Source: Pseudomonas putida
GTDB taxonomy: Bacteria; Pseudomonadota; Gammaproteobacteria; Pseudomonadales; Pseudomonadaceae
DNA length: 64,000 bases
Assembly: GCF_028682455.1 (NCBI RefSeq)
Contig: NZ_JANHLD010000001.1
Coordinates: 1,240,001-1,304,000 of the forward strand
Direction: 5' to 3'
The notes below the pieces were generated by a model. That model was not told where the DNA came from. It was given only the letters and a program-made list of their open reading frames with translations, and did no database searches. Each line of letters opens with the position of its first letter. The first letter of the stretch is position 1. Both the position numbers and the translations under genes were made by a program. Of the stretch, positions 1 to 7,891 are shown one piece after another.

Positions 1-996
1 GCGGCCAATTTCACGGCCGGCTATGGCGTATGGCTGGCCCGTGCCAATTTCAACCGCCAGTCGCTGCGCAGCCTGCTCGGGCGCGAGGGTGGCATCGACC
101 GCCCGCACGTCTACTTGATGCAGCCCTACGATCCGAACAGGCGGATCATCGTCATGCTGCACGGACTGGCCAGCAGCCCTGAAGCCTGGGTGGAACTCGC
201 CAACGAAATCCTGGGCGATGAGGCCCTGCGCCAGCATTACCAGATCTGGCAGGTCTACTACCCGACCAACATGCCAGTCGCGTTGAACCACGCCATGATT
301 CGCAGGGCGCTCGGGGATACGCTGACGCATTTCGACCCATCCGGCCAAGCGCCGGCGTCGTCCGACCTCGTGCTGGTGGGGCATAGCATGGGCGGGGTCA
401 TCGCGCGGTTGATGGTGTCGTCAACCGATCAATCGCTGGTGCAATTGGCTGCGGATCACAGTCGGTTGACGCCGCAGCAGATCAGGCGCATTGATCCCAT
501 GTTGCGCTTCGAGCCCTTCCCGAATGTCAGCAGTGCCATCTTCATCGCGGCGCCTCATCGGGGCACATCGGTCGCGGGTGGACGCCTGGGGCGCTGGATG
601 GCGGGATTTATCCGCTTTCCCATTACGGTGCTCGAAGAACTCGCCCATACACTGGCACCCAATGCGGCCGCCAGCAGCCGTGAAAGCCTGGCAACCATTC
701 CCAATAGCGTGAACAATCTCGACGAAAACGATCCGTTCGTGCGTACGGCGGCGGGCTTTCCCATCTCATCCCAGGTGCGCTATCACTCGATCGTGGCCCA
801 AGCCAATTCCGAAGTGGCCCTCGATGATTCCGATGACGGTCTTGTGCCTTATCGCAGCGCACATCTTCCCGGCGCACAGTCCGAGAAAGTCATTATTTCG
901 GGGCACAGCGTGCAACAGAGCGCGGCCGCGATACTGGAGATCCAGCGTATTCTGAGAGAGGACATGGCTCTGCGGGAAGCGCATTTACAGCCATAG
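1..996 (+). CDS. alpha/beta hydrolase (esterase/lipase-like), 5' end outside window
   Basis: The frame is open from base 1, so the gene begins before the window; the first internal start (TTG at 115) lacks the preceding conserved-looking residues and is not the true start. The visible part contains the strand preceding an oxyanion loop (VMLHGLASSP), the nucleophile elbow GHSMGG and a late histidine (SGHSV). This is the order Ser...His expected of an alpha/beta hydrolase of the esterase/lipase type. Substrate and location cannot be inferred. It ends just before transposon debris and lies at the cargo side of the ICE, so it is probably accessory DNA. Family assignment is firm, function is open. 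Confidence 0.8.
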   Translation, partial: AANFTAGYGVWLARANFNRQSLRSLLGREGGIDRPHVYLMQPYDPNRRIIVMLHGLASSPEAWVELANEILGDEALRQHYQIWQVYYPTNMPVALNHAMIRRALGDTLTHFDPSGQAPASSDLVLVGHSMGGVIARLMVSSTDQSLVQLAADHSRLTPQQIRRIDPMLRFEPFPNVSSAIFIAAPHRGTSVAGGRLGRWMAGFIRFPITVLEELAHTLAPNAAASSRESLATIPNSVNNLDENDPFVRTAAGFPISSQVRYHSIVAQANSEVALDDSDDGLVPYRSAHLPGAQSEKVIISGHSVQQSAAAILEIQRILREDMALREAHLQP

Positions 997-1090
997 ACAA
1001 CTGCCATCTGCTGTGCGCGGCCGAGCTGATTTCGGATTTCGTATGGGCGTAATGCATTCATCTGAATGCGCAAAGAGCATCAGACTTACT

Positions 1091-1258
1091 GTTGCCCGCT
1101 CGACGCTGGCACAGTGGGTCGGTGCGTGCGGCGCGCAACTGCAGCCGATGGTAAAGGCGCTGGATGACGAACTGCGTCGCCACGTGGTGCTGCACGCCCA
1201 CGAGACGCCGATGCTCAAGCCCAAGCATCTTGGCGACGGCAAGGCGTACCCAACGTGA
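1091..1258 (+). pseudogene. IS66-family transposase remnant
   Basis: The translated piece reads VARSTLAQWVGACG, then LHAHETPMLKP, matching the IS66 transposase (TnpC) core where the usual sequence is LHADETPV. Only about 55 codons of a normally ~500-residue protein remain. The catalytic-type Asp of LHADETP has become His, and the frame stops shortly afterwards. No terminal inverted repeats are visible. This is a dead fragment showing that an IS66 element once inserted or recombined at this edge of the conserved ICE backbone. Confidence 0.7.
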
Positions 1259-1524
1259 TCCGCCGTCTGGCGGCGACCCAGCCCATGCTCGACAAAATCG
1301 TCGGCCACCAACGCCACATCGCTCAGGCCTACGGCATATCGATGGAGCATGCGCGCTGGCTGTTGACCACCGTGGCGTTCCACTGCCTTGCCGTGGCCGA
1401 CACGGTGTACTCGGTCGCCGAACGGGAACCCGTCGTGGATGCAGACCGTGCGACGGAGGAAGCCGAGATGGAGGCCGAACTCAACAGGGCATGCACGCAC
1501 TCATTGTTGGCATGCTGGCCTTGA
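1255..1524 (+). other. unidentified ORF fragment next to IS66 remnant
   Basis: An 89-codon ATG frame overlaps the end of the IS66 fragment by a few bases. It is rich in Ala and charged residues and has no motif I recognise, no clear ribosome binding site and no partner gene. It may be a remnant of a cargo gene broken by the IS66 event, or a chance frame. I list it so the stretch between the hydrolase and the ATPase fragment is accounted for; no function is claimed. Confidence 0.25.
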
Positions 1525-1571
1525 TGGATGCTGATGGCCTTTCAGGAGATAGTTGATCGTCGTTCTCGTTT

Positions 1572-2054
1572 GTGGGGGTTGAATGGAAATCCAGGGATGC
1601 CGTAATTGAGGAGCCTGGACGGCGTATCGTTCAGGAACAAACACGCACGGGCGGCCAGGCCCTGCCGTGGCTCGACATGACGGCCTTCCTGCGCGGGGCC
1701 ATCGACCTTGCGCTAGACAACCATGCCAATGCGCCACGCAGCAATACGCAATGGGTGTTCTTCGACCGTGGCCTGATCGACGCGGCGGCAGCACCCCAGG
1801 CACTGGACGGCACTACTATTCTGGACACGATTGCCCAGTCGCATCGCTACCACTCGCGCATCTTTCTGGCCCCGCCGTGGCCTGAAATCTATGTGCAGGA
1901 CGAAGAACGCCGTCACAGCATGGATGAAGCGCGGGCTGAATTCGAGCGGCTTCAGCGCACCTATCCAGCGCTGGGCTATGCGGTATCGCGGTTGCCCAAG
2001 ATCAGAGTGGCGCAACGCGCTGACTTTGTGCTGGACACCTTGGCTAGCCGCTAA
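1572..2054 (+). pseudogene. AAA-type ATPase (AAA_28-like), N-terminally truncated
   Basis: The protein begins within the conserved EEPGRRIV segment and continues through WVFFDRGLID and FLAPPWPEIY, a pattern typical of the small predicted NTPases of the AAA_28 family (usually ~180 residues). The N-terminal ~40 residues that carry the Walker A P-loop are absent, and the only start available is a GTG without a convincing ribosome binding site. It should not bind nucleotide in the usual way. It converges on the relaxase gene and sits next to IS66 debris, so a recombination event probably removed its 5' end. Confidence 0.6.
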
Positions 2055-2104
2055 CCTACCAAGGCGAACTCTACCGTATCTCACCGCCACGTAGGACTCC
2101 ATGC

Positions 2105-3967
2105 TCAAATCTCTTGCGTAACTCTGAGATAAGGATTGTTGGGTGGTACTGCATCGAACAACCAATTCGCATCGATCAGCAAATACCCATGCAGCTTCCG
2201 GGACTTGCGCGGCCCGGTGACTTCACAGATCCAGATGTTCAAGCCGCTGTCGTGCTTTCGATGCAACCCCAGTTTCTCAAAGCGCTTCTGCACCCACTGC
2301 CAATCCGGCATCTTGTCCTGCCGTGCCAGCGTGCCGACATGAGGGTGCTCCTGGACGTAGCGCTGGAACACACCTGGGCTGACCAAGTAGGCCGTGTCAT
2401 TCACGGAATGCACGAGCGCTTTTGCGTCGTTGATGATGAGCCGGCGCGAAGCAATTCCCTGTTTCAGCCACATCATGAAATGTTCGCCTGACGGGGGCGC
2501 TGCTGTTAGGGGTGGTTTAGCAGTAGATGGTGGTGGCGAAGGAAGCACTGCGGCAGTCGCTGGCATAGGAGTGCTGGGGTCTGCGGGGTAGCTTCTCTGT
2601 GCGACCGGCTCCACATCCTGCTCGGCACCAGGCGAGCCGCTCGTGCTCACCATTGCCAGCATGTCCTCCATGACATCGGACACGGGCTGGGCCTTAGGCG
2701 GTGAGGCGGTGACGGTACTACTGCCTTCCCAAGATGGAAGTTTCTGACCGTTCGGGGCTGCCTTCGCCATGGCCGCAGGCGGCATTTTCGGCGCCTCGGC
2801 GTCGTTTTCGGCGACTGCCGCGTCGATCGCTACCGTGCCTGCAAAAGGCGTCGGTCGCTCGCCAGATTCCCAGATCAGCGCAGGAGCGAGGCGCAACAGG
2901 GTGAACGAGTGGGACCAGCCGGTGGAACTGGTTATGGTCGCGCGCCAAATAGCCTTGCCGTCGGGCGCCGGCTGCAACATGCCGTGATCCTGGAGGACGT
3001 TGAACACCGCGGTGTTGTTCGCAGGGATGCCATCGACGCCTTGGGACAGCAGGTGCGCACGCAGTTTGTCCGAGACCGTTTTGCTCACCAGCCACAGGGC
3101 ATCGTCGGTGAGCCAGCCATCGGAGGCTTCCGGCTGGTTCAGTTTCAACTGTTCCTTGAGCAGGTAGCGCAACCCGTCGAGCAGCTTGCGCTGCAGCGCG
3201 TGCTTGGGCGCAGCCATGGCGCGGGCCGGATCGCCGCCCAGCTCCTGGGCCACCGAGGCCCGGTCTGCCTGCACGACAAGTTCGCCCAGTACGCCGGCGT
3301 GCTCGTACTGCCCGGCCAGGACGTAGAGCAGTGGTGCCCACAGGGACGGATAGCCGCTGAGCCAGTCCAGGGCCTCACGGTCGAGCAGTTGGTGGTAGAG
3401 CAAACCTGTCGCGGCGCTGTGCAGGCGGTACTCGCGATCGTCGCGGTAGCGGAATCGGTATGGCTGGCGCAGCGGGCCGTGCCAAGGGTGCCAGATGCTG
3501 CCGTCGGCCAGCTCGACGTGCAGATCGACGGCGATCTTGCCGATGTCGTGCAGCAGCGCGGCGTAGGCGACGGCGGCGGTCCAGGCTTCGGACTGTGCCG
3601 CTTGGTCTTCGGGGCTGGCGCCGATGGGCAGCAGATGGGACTGCCGCAGTTTCAGACTGTAGGCGACGATTTCGAGGCCGTGGTCGAGCATGCCGCCCAG
3701 ATAGGCATGGTGATGCGCCTCGGAGGCCGGGAAGGCCTGGACCAGCTCGGCGTAGCGTTCCAGGGGCGCTCGGTACAGCGTGGCGAATTGCCTGCGCGAC
3801 AGCGAGGTGCGCTGCCAAATGTGCTCCAGCAGCTTCTGCCGGCGCGGGGTGGCCAGCAGCGATGCGGCCGACTCGGGCCGCATCAACCCTTTCGGGAGGA
3901 CGGTGGCGGGTGCTGGCGGTGGCGCGCCGGCGACCGGGGGCCGTTTTCGCTGGAACAGGGAGAGCAT
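2105..3967 (-). CDS. traI: MOB-H conjugative relaxase (TraI, PFGI-1/TIGR03760 type)
   Basis: Relaxase that nicks one strand at oriT and pilots the transferred strand through the secretion channel. The ATG ending at 3967 (MLSLFQRKRP) follows an AGGA box and gives 620 residues; an upstream in-frame ATG at 4042 has no such support. Residues 85-87 are the triple His and 140-144 the HDIGK of the HD-like metal site (TraI_2 domain) that defines MOB-H relaxases. A Pro/Ala-rich linker near 400-500 precedes a C-terminal domain. It lies beside the toxin-antitoxin pair and diverges from it; the shared 315-bp spacer could hold oriT. Family call is secure. Confidence 0.93.
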   Translation of the reverse strand: MLSLFQRKRPPVAGAPPPAPATVLPKGLMRPESAASLLATPRRQKLLEHIWQRTSLSRRQFATLYRAPLERYAELVQAFPASEAHHHAYLGGMLDHGLEIVAYSLKLRQSHLLPIGASPEDQAAQSEAWTAAVAYAALLHDIGKIAVDLHVELADGSIWHPWHGPLRQPYRFRYRDDREYRLHSAATGLLYHQLLDREALDWLSGYPSLWAPLLYVLAGQYEHAGVLGELVVQADRASVAQELGGDPARAMAAPKHALQRKLLDGLRYLLKEQLKLNQPEASDGWLTDDALWLVSKTVSDKLRAHLLSQGVDGIPANNTAVFNVLQDHGMLQPAPDGKAIWRATITSSTGWSHSFTLLRLAPALIWESGERPTPFAGTVAIDAAVAENDAEAPKMPPAAMAKAAPNGQKLPSWEGSSTVTASPPKAQPVSDVMEDMLAMVSTSGSPGAEQDVEPVAQRSYPADPSTPMPATAAVLPSPPPSTAKPPLTAAPPSGEHFMMWLKQGIASRRLIINDAKALVHSVNDTAYLVSPGVFQRYVQEHPHVGTLARQDKMPDWQWVQKRFEKLGLHRKHDSGLNIWICEVTGPRKSRKLHGYLLIDANWLFDAVPPNNPYLRVTQEI

Positions 3968-4191
3968 GCGGGTGTCCTGTGGCGGGCCGACCGGGAGGCC
4001 TTTTTGCCTTTTCGAGGTAGGGCCTTTCCCCTTGCACCCCATTCCCTTGCCGTTTCGGCCCTTTGGCCTTTAACCGTTTCGGTATAGCGGGGCCTGGGTT
4101 GCGGTTCCAGCGTCAATGTGGAACCCGCACGAATGGATTGCGCGGCGACCAGCCGCTGGCCTCGGCCTATGCTGCGGAGACGCTGTTTTCG

Positions 4192-4273
4192 CCAGGTAGG
4201 TTGCTCTCTAGGCGTCAAAGTTGACAAATGCGACAAAGGCGACTAGAGTAAGTCCTGTCTCAAACCTACCTGG
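4192..4273. promoter_or_regulatory. 11-bp inverted repeat bracketing the toxin-antitoxin promoter
   Basis: CCAGGTAGGTT at 4192-4202 and its exact reverse complement at 4263-4273 lie on either side of the promoter, the second arm overlapping the antitoxin ribosome binding site. This is a plausible operator pair for autoregulation by the antitoxin. Because it also lies upstream of the relaxase gene, an oriT function is an alternative. The 315-bp divergent spacer (3968-4282) otherwise shows only GC-rich sequence. Confidence 0.55.
4221..4249 (+). promoter_or_regulatory. sigma-70-type promoter for the toxin-antitoxin operon
   Basis: A perfect -35 box TTGACA (4221-4226) and a -10 like TAGAGT (4244-4249) are separated by 17 bp, placing transcription start about 25 bp upstream of the antitoxin ribosome binding site. 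Short GACAAA-type direct repeats occupy the spacer. Confidence 0.65.
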
Positions 4274-4282
4274 GAGATGACC

Positions 4283-4909
4283 ATGCCCACCGCCATTGAA
4301 TTCATTGCCGACCGTCTGCCGCGTGTCACCGTGGAGGATGTGCGCCGCTTCGCGGATACCGTCGAAATCCGGGATGCGCCGGCTTTCGCGGCCGAGTTGC
4401 AGGCGTTCATTCACGAGCGCGTGGAGGCGGTAAAGCTGCCAGCCAACCTCGAAGGTGAAACGGTGGAGCACGCCTTGAAGCGTAAGACGGCTGCGCTGCG
4501 CGCTGAGACGCGCTGGGCGCCGACTGAAACCGACGTCCAGCGAGGCCGCGCCGTGCTGCTGGAAACCTTCAACCAGCCGCACAACCTGCCGCCCGCGGAG
4601 TACGCCAAGCTGGCGGACAAGTCGCGCCAGCAGATCTACAAGGACATCCTCGCCCGTCGGCTGCTGGCGCTGAACGTGGGGCCGCGAGGCCAGAAACTGC
4701 CCGACTGGCAGCTCGACCCGGTGAAGCAGCAGTTGACCCAAACCGTGCTTCAGGAGGTCGAGGGCATCGACCCTTGGACGATCTACCGCGCACTGTCCGA
4801 ACCGCTCGAAGGTTTGGGCGGCCGCTCGCCAGTGGATGCGGTGACGCATGGCACGATCGACGACGTGGCCGAGGCCGTGTTCAACGTGCTGGGCGTTCAG
4901 GTGCATTGA
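4283..4909 (+). CDS. antitoxin, Xre/MbcA/ParS family
   Basis: Antitoxin partner of the RES toxin encoded 12 bp downstream. The ATG at 4283 is preferred over the one at 4277 because GGGAG ends directly against the latter but is 6 nt from the former; product is 208 residues. The C-terminal segment LGGRSPVDAVTHGTIDDVAE matches the Xre/MbcA/ParS toxin-binding domain, whose tail normally plugs the NAD-binding cleft of the RES enzyme. A central region around residues 100-140 (KSRQQIYKDIL) may be the DNA-binding helix-turn-helix. Its promoter is flanked by an inverted repeat, consistent with autoregulation. Confidence 0.8.
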   Translation: MPTAIEFIADRLPRVTVEDVRRFADTVEIRDAPAFAAELQAFIHERVEAVKLPANLEGETVEHALKRKTAALRAETRWAPTETDVQRGRAVLLETFNQPHNLPPAEYAKLADKSRQQIYKDILARRLLALNVGPRGQKLPDWQLDPVKQQLTQTVLQEVEGIDPWTIYRALSEPLEGLGGRSPVDAVTHGTIDDVAEAVFNVLGVQVH

Positions 4910-4921
4910 AGCGAGATCGCC

Positions 4922-5554
4922 ATGAGCCACGAGCTGCCTTCGTTCCTGATCGATGCCGGTGAGCTGCTCCAGCATGTGAGCCGCGTCGTCTATCGGGGCA
5001 GCCCGCTGTACTATGGCCGCAGCAGCACCAATCGCTACGATGACCCGGCCCAGGCCTACGGGGTGCTCTACCTGGGGCGCGACCTGCCCACGGCGCTGAT
5101 GGAGTCGGTGTTTCATAAGCACCAGTGGCTTGCGGACACGAAGCGCTCGATCGCGCTGAAAGAAGTCCAGAGCCGGATGGTGCGCGCAGTGGGCGTGATG
5201 GACGACGTGCTTCTGGCCGACCTCACGGCGCCGGGCGTCATGGCGGGCTACTTCGGCCTGAACCTGGAGCAGTTGGCCAGCCGCGACTACACGCACACGC
5301 AGCAGGTGTCGGCCCAGGTGCATGCGATGCTTGGAGATGACGGCCAGGTGCTGTTCGACGGGGTGCTCTATCCGTCGCGCAACAACTATCCCGCCAAGAG
5401 CATCGCGCTGTTCGAGCGTGCCAGCGCGAAGGTCAGTGTCATCGAGGACATCGATCTCGTTGACCATGTGGACTGGCCGCGTTTCGTTGCTACATACCGC
5501 ATCGGCGTGGAGCCCGACCCTGGCCCGTTGGAACCGGATGACGAAGCGTCCTGA
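4922..5554 (+). CDS. RES-domain toxin (NAD+ phosphorylase type)
   Basis: Toxin of a type II module. RES proteins characterised so far break down NAD+, stopping growth until antitoxin is restored. The protein (210 residues) shows the family's landmarks: Arg in VYRGSPLYYGR (about residues 23-33), Glu in ALMESVF (about 60-66) and Ser late in the fold (LYPSRNN), the R-E-S triad. It follows the antitoxin with a 12-bp gap, so they are co-transcribed. Position beside the relaxase suggests a role in ICE retention after excision; that is inference. Confidence 0.85.
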   Translation: MSHELPSFLIDAGELLQHVSRVVYRGSPLYYGRSSTNRYDDPAQAYGVLYLGRDLPTALMESVFHKHQWLADTKRSIALKEVQSRMVRAVGVMDDVLLADLTAPGVMAGYFGLNLEQLASRDYTHTQQVSAQVHAMLGDDGQVLFDGVLYPSRNNYPAKSIALFERASAKVSVIEDIDLVDHVDWPRFVATYRIGVEPDPGPLEPDDEAS

Positions 5555-5638
5555 AGCAGCAAGAGAACACATTGAAGCCCTAAACAGAATGAAATGGACC
5601 AAACTGAAATAGGCATCCCTCAGCAGTAGGAGACGACC

Positions 5639-5998
5639 ATGAACACCACGACTCGCACCAGCACCGCAGAACGCCTCGGCCGCGCCTTTGGCCGCGGATG
5701 GCGTGCCTACGCGCGCTGTGAACGGCGGGCGTCGAACTGGTTGGTTTCCAAGGGCATGCCGACGGCTGGAGCCACCGCGCTCGTGTGGATGGTTAAGCTG
5801 GCTGCGCTCGGGGTGCTGCTGTACACCACCTTCTGGCTGGCCCTGGTGATGGTGTGCGTCATGGTGGTTGCCTGGATGGCCCGCAACACCGACTTGGGCG
5901 AGGAGTTGCCCGAGCCAGAGTGGCGAAACGGACCAGCAGGATTCGGCCTATACACCTACGACGGTTTCCGCATTGATCCTCATGTCGAGGACGACTAG
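5639..5998 (+). CDS. DUF3742 family membrane protein
   Basis: A 119-residue protein with a basic N-terminal segment and a hydrophobic stretch at about residues 49-80 that can form two membrane helices. The C-terminal part with LPEPEWRNGPAGFGLY matches DUF3742, a family found almost only in ICEs of this type next to the TraG-like gene. It is on the plus strand and converges on that gene with a 6-bp gap, so it may belong to the toxin-antitoxin transcript. Function is unknown. Confidence 0.75.
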   Translation: MNTTTRTSTAERLGRAFGRGWRAYARCERRASNWLVSKGMPTAGATALVWMVKLAALGVLLYTTFWLALVMVCVMVVAWMARNTDLGEELPEPEWRNGPAGFGLYTYDGFRIDPHVEDD

Positions 5999-6004
5999 CA
6001 GCGA

Positions 6005-7528
6005 TCACTTCTTCGACACTGCATTGATCGCAATGCTTCCTCCCCTTCCGCCAGCAGCCTTGGCATCTCCGGTGGCTCCTGCGAGGCCTTGCAACACGTT
6101 GCCGGCACGAACGCCCGCCCAAGCCAAGGCCATGATCCAGAACGTAGGCAGTACGATGAACATCGTGCCCGTGACAAACATCAGGAGCATGTCTCCGAAG
6201 GCGTTGTTCAGCCCCACCAGCGGGTCGAAGTTGGTGTGCGGCCGATTCCAGCCGAACCCCCAGCCATAGAGCGCATCCAGGATCGTCGAATCGATCCAGC
6301 GCGCAAGCTGAAACCAGAAGTCCGTGAAGAAGAGCGCGAACTGCACGACGCTGACGGTAACGACCGTCTTCAGATCGTAGGTGCCTACGACCAGCACAAG
6401 CGGGATGCAGATGACCAGCGCCATCTTGAGCAAGGCGAGGACCATGGGCAGAGACTGTCTCACGACGTCCATGGCGGGAAACGCGGCAATCGCGCCGACG
6501 GCCATCCCAACGTCTCCCGTGGCCCGCGTCACGATGTTCGGCAAGGTCTTGTCGATCTGGCCGCCATAGTCCGTATAGACGCTACCCTGGTTCAATTTCT
6601 GTTGCCGCGGTGACGCGATGGCGCGGATCACCGAGTCGTCCACCTCGGCCCTGCTCAGGAACCCGGCCCAGCCTGCCAGGCGATTCAACAGGTTCGGGTC
6701 CACCTGTCCCAGCAGGCGTGCCCGCAGGCCATTTCCGCCATCGGCCCACCACTGCCTGCAGGTCGGGTAGCCGCCACCGCTGCCCACCTGTGCAAGCCCC
6801 GCATCGCGGGTGCTGTCGTAGGGCCAGTCGTCGCGCGGCGTGCTTGAGCGGTAGGTGTCGTAGTAGCCGCCCGTGCCCGTGAAAAACCTCGACCCTATCC
6901 AGGTCACGTCGTGCATCTGCTGCTCATCAAGCTGAGGGCGCTGCATGAACAATTTGGCCCGCGCAGGCCCATAGCAATCCCGCGAGAAATCCGCTACTTC
7001 CTGAGCCAGTACCGGGTCGTCAATGCGGGTCGCGTCGATCTCCATGCGCATCTGCCGCAGGTCCGTGCCGCATGGGATCGCCGCCACCGAGGCGCTCGTG
7101 ACGGCGCGCGAGAGCGCGTGCATGAAAGCCCACCAGACCGGCACCTTCGCCGACTGGTTGTTGATGGTGCTGAAGGACTGCGACCAGCCGGTATCCGTGG
7201 GCTGCGGCACGCTGACCTGGCACTGGGCCGAGCGCGAGCTGTCGTACTGGATGGTGTTGAGGTCCACGTCGATGAACGGGATGCCAGCGAACATCACCAC
7301 CACGATGGCGACGAAGACCCGGTTCTCGATGCGCGCAGCCGAGAGCACGCCCTTGTTGCCTTCGTCGGCACCTTCCGCACGGGCCTTCAACCACTCCTGC
7401 ACGATGATGGCGACGAACGGCAGCGCGAATACTCCGCTCGACACCAGCACCGCCCAGATGCCGTTGTTGACGATCCAGGACACCAGCGTCAGGTAGTACT
7501 CCAGGTAGTCGGTCGTAAAAAGCGTCAT
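6005..7528 (-). CDS. traG: TraG-like conjugal transfer protein (TraG N-terminal domain)
   Basis: Mating-pair formation/stabilisation protein of the inner membrane. Of 507 residues, about 15-45 and 90-110 form N-terminal membrane helices, the middle is periplasmic with paired cysteines (SRDCYGP, YPTCRQWW), and about 365-480 form further helices ending in a Gly/Ala-rich tail. This matches the TraG_N architecture of GI-type systems, which lack the long C-terminal half of F-plasmid TraG. It is the last gene of the minus-strand transfer operon. Confidence 0.88.
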   Translation of the reverse strand: MTLFTTDYLEYYLTLVSWIVNNGIWAVLVSSGVFALPFVAIIVQEWLKARAEGADEGNKGVLSAARIENRVFVAIVVVMFAGIPFIDVDLNTIQYDSSRSAQCQVSVPQPTDTGWSQSFSTINNQSAKVPVWWAFMHALSRAVTSASVAAIPCGTDLRQMRMEIDATRIDDPVLAQEVADFSRDCYGPARAKLFMQRPQLDEQQMHDVTWIGSRFFTGTGGYYDTYRSSTPRDDWPYDSTRDAGLAQVGSGGGYPTCRQWWADGGNGLRARLLGQVDPNLLNRLAGWAGFLSRAEVDDSVIRAIASPRQQKLNQGSVYTDYGGQIDKTLPNIVTRATGDVGMAVGAIAAFPAMDVVRQSLPMVLALLKMALVICIPLVLVVGTYDLKTVVTVSVVQFALFFTDFWFQLARWIDSTILDALYGWGFGWNRPHTNFDPLVGLNNAFGDMLLMFVTGTMFIVLPTFWIMALAWAGVRAGNVLQGLAGATGDAKAAGGRGGSIAINAVSKK

Positions 7529-7543
7529 GGCGCGGCTCCCTCT

Positions 7544-7891
7544 TCAGCTCTGCATCAGCAGGCTGGCTTCCAGCGCCACGATGGCGACGACGCCGGCGAT
7601 CTCGCTGCGCACCAGGCGTCGCCGCGCTTGCGCGTCTTCCTCGCGGGCCAGCAGCCGGCGGCGCATCCAGACCCAGCCATAGACCGTCGCGCCGTACAGG
7701 CACAGCCGCCACACCAGGAAGTAGCCCGCGCTGGCAGCCAGCCACCGCTCCCAGCCGGCAACGCTGCCGACGAGGTAGATGCCGACGAGATTGGCGCCCA
7801 CGGCCGCGGCGATGATGACCACCGCCAGGAGCAGCGCCTTTGCCGCGCGCCGGCTGAAAAGCCAGCGCGGGCGCAGCCAGGCCGCGTTCAT
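7544..7891 (-). CDS. small conserved ICE membrane protein
   Basis: A 115-residue protein with three or four predicted membrane helices (about residues 17-38, 45-65 and 90-112) and a basic loop (RRRLLAREEDAQARRR). Its ATG overlaps the stop of the upstream gene by ATGA, so it is translationally coupled. It occupies the slot between TIGR03755 and the TraG-like gene, where PFGI-1 type elements carry an uncharacterised membrane protein. It is presumably a mating-pair component; no motif supports more. Confidence 0.7.
   Translation of the reverse strand: MNAAWLRPRWLFSRRAAKALLLAVVIIAAAVGANLVGIYLVGSVAGWERWLAASAGYFLVWRLCLYGATVYGWVWMRRRLLAREEDAQARRRLVRSEIAGVVAIVALEASLLMQS

Noticed and set aside
2909..4087. 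392-codon plus-strand ORF opposite the relaxase gene
   Set aside because: Antisense shadow of the relaxase reading frame, with repetitive Gln/Val/Gly composition and no start signal.
4208..5602. 464-codon minus-strand ORF opposite the toxin-antitoxin genes
   Set aside because: Shadow frame of high-GC coding DNA; the plus-strand genes have family motifs, a promoter and ribosome binding sites.
5322..5612. 96-codon plus-strand ORF overlapping the RES gene end
   Set aside because: Alternate frame of the toxin gene with no ribosome binding site.
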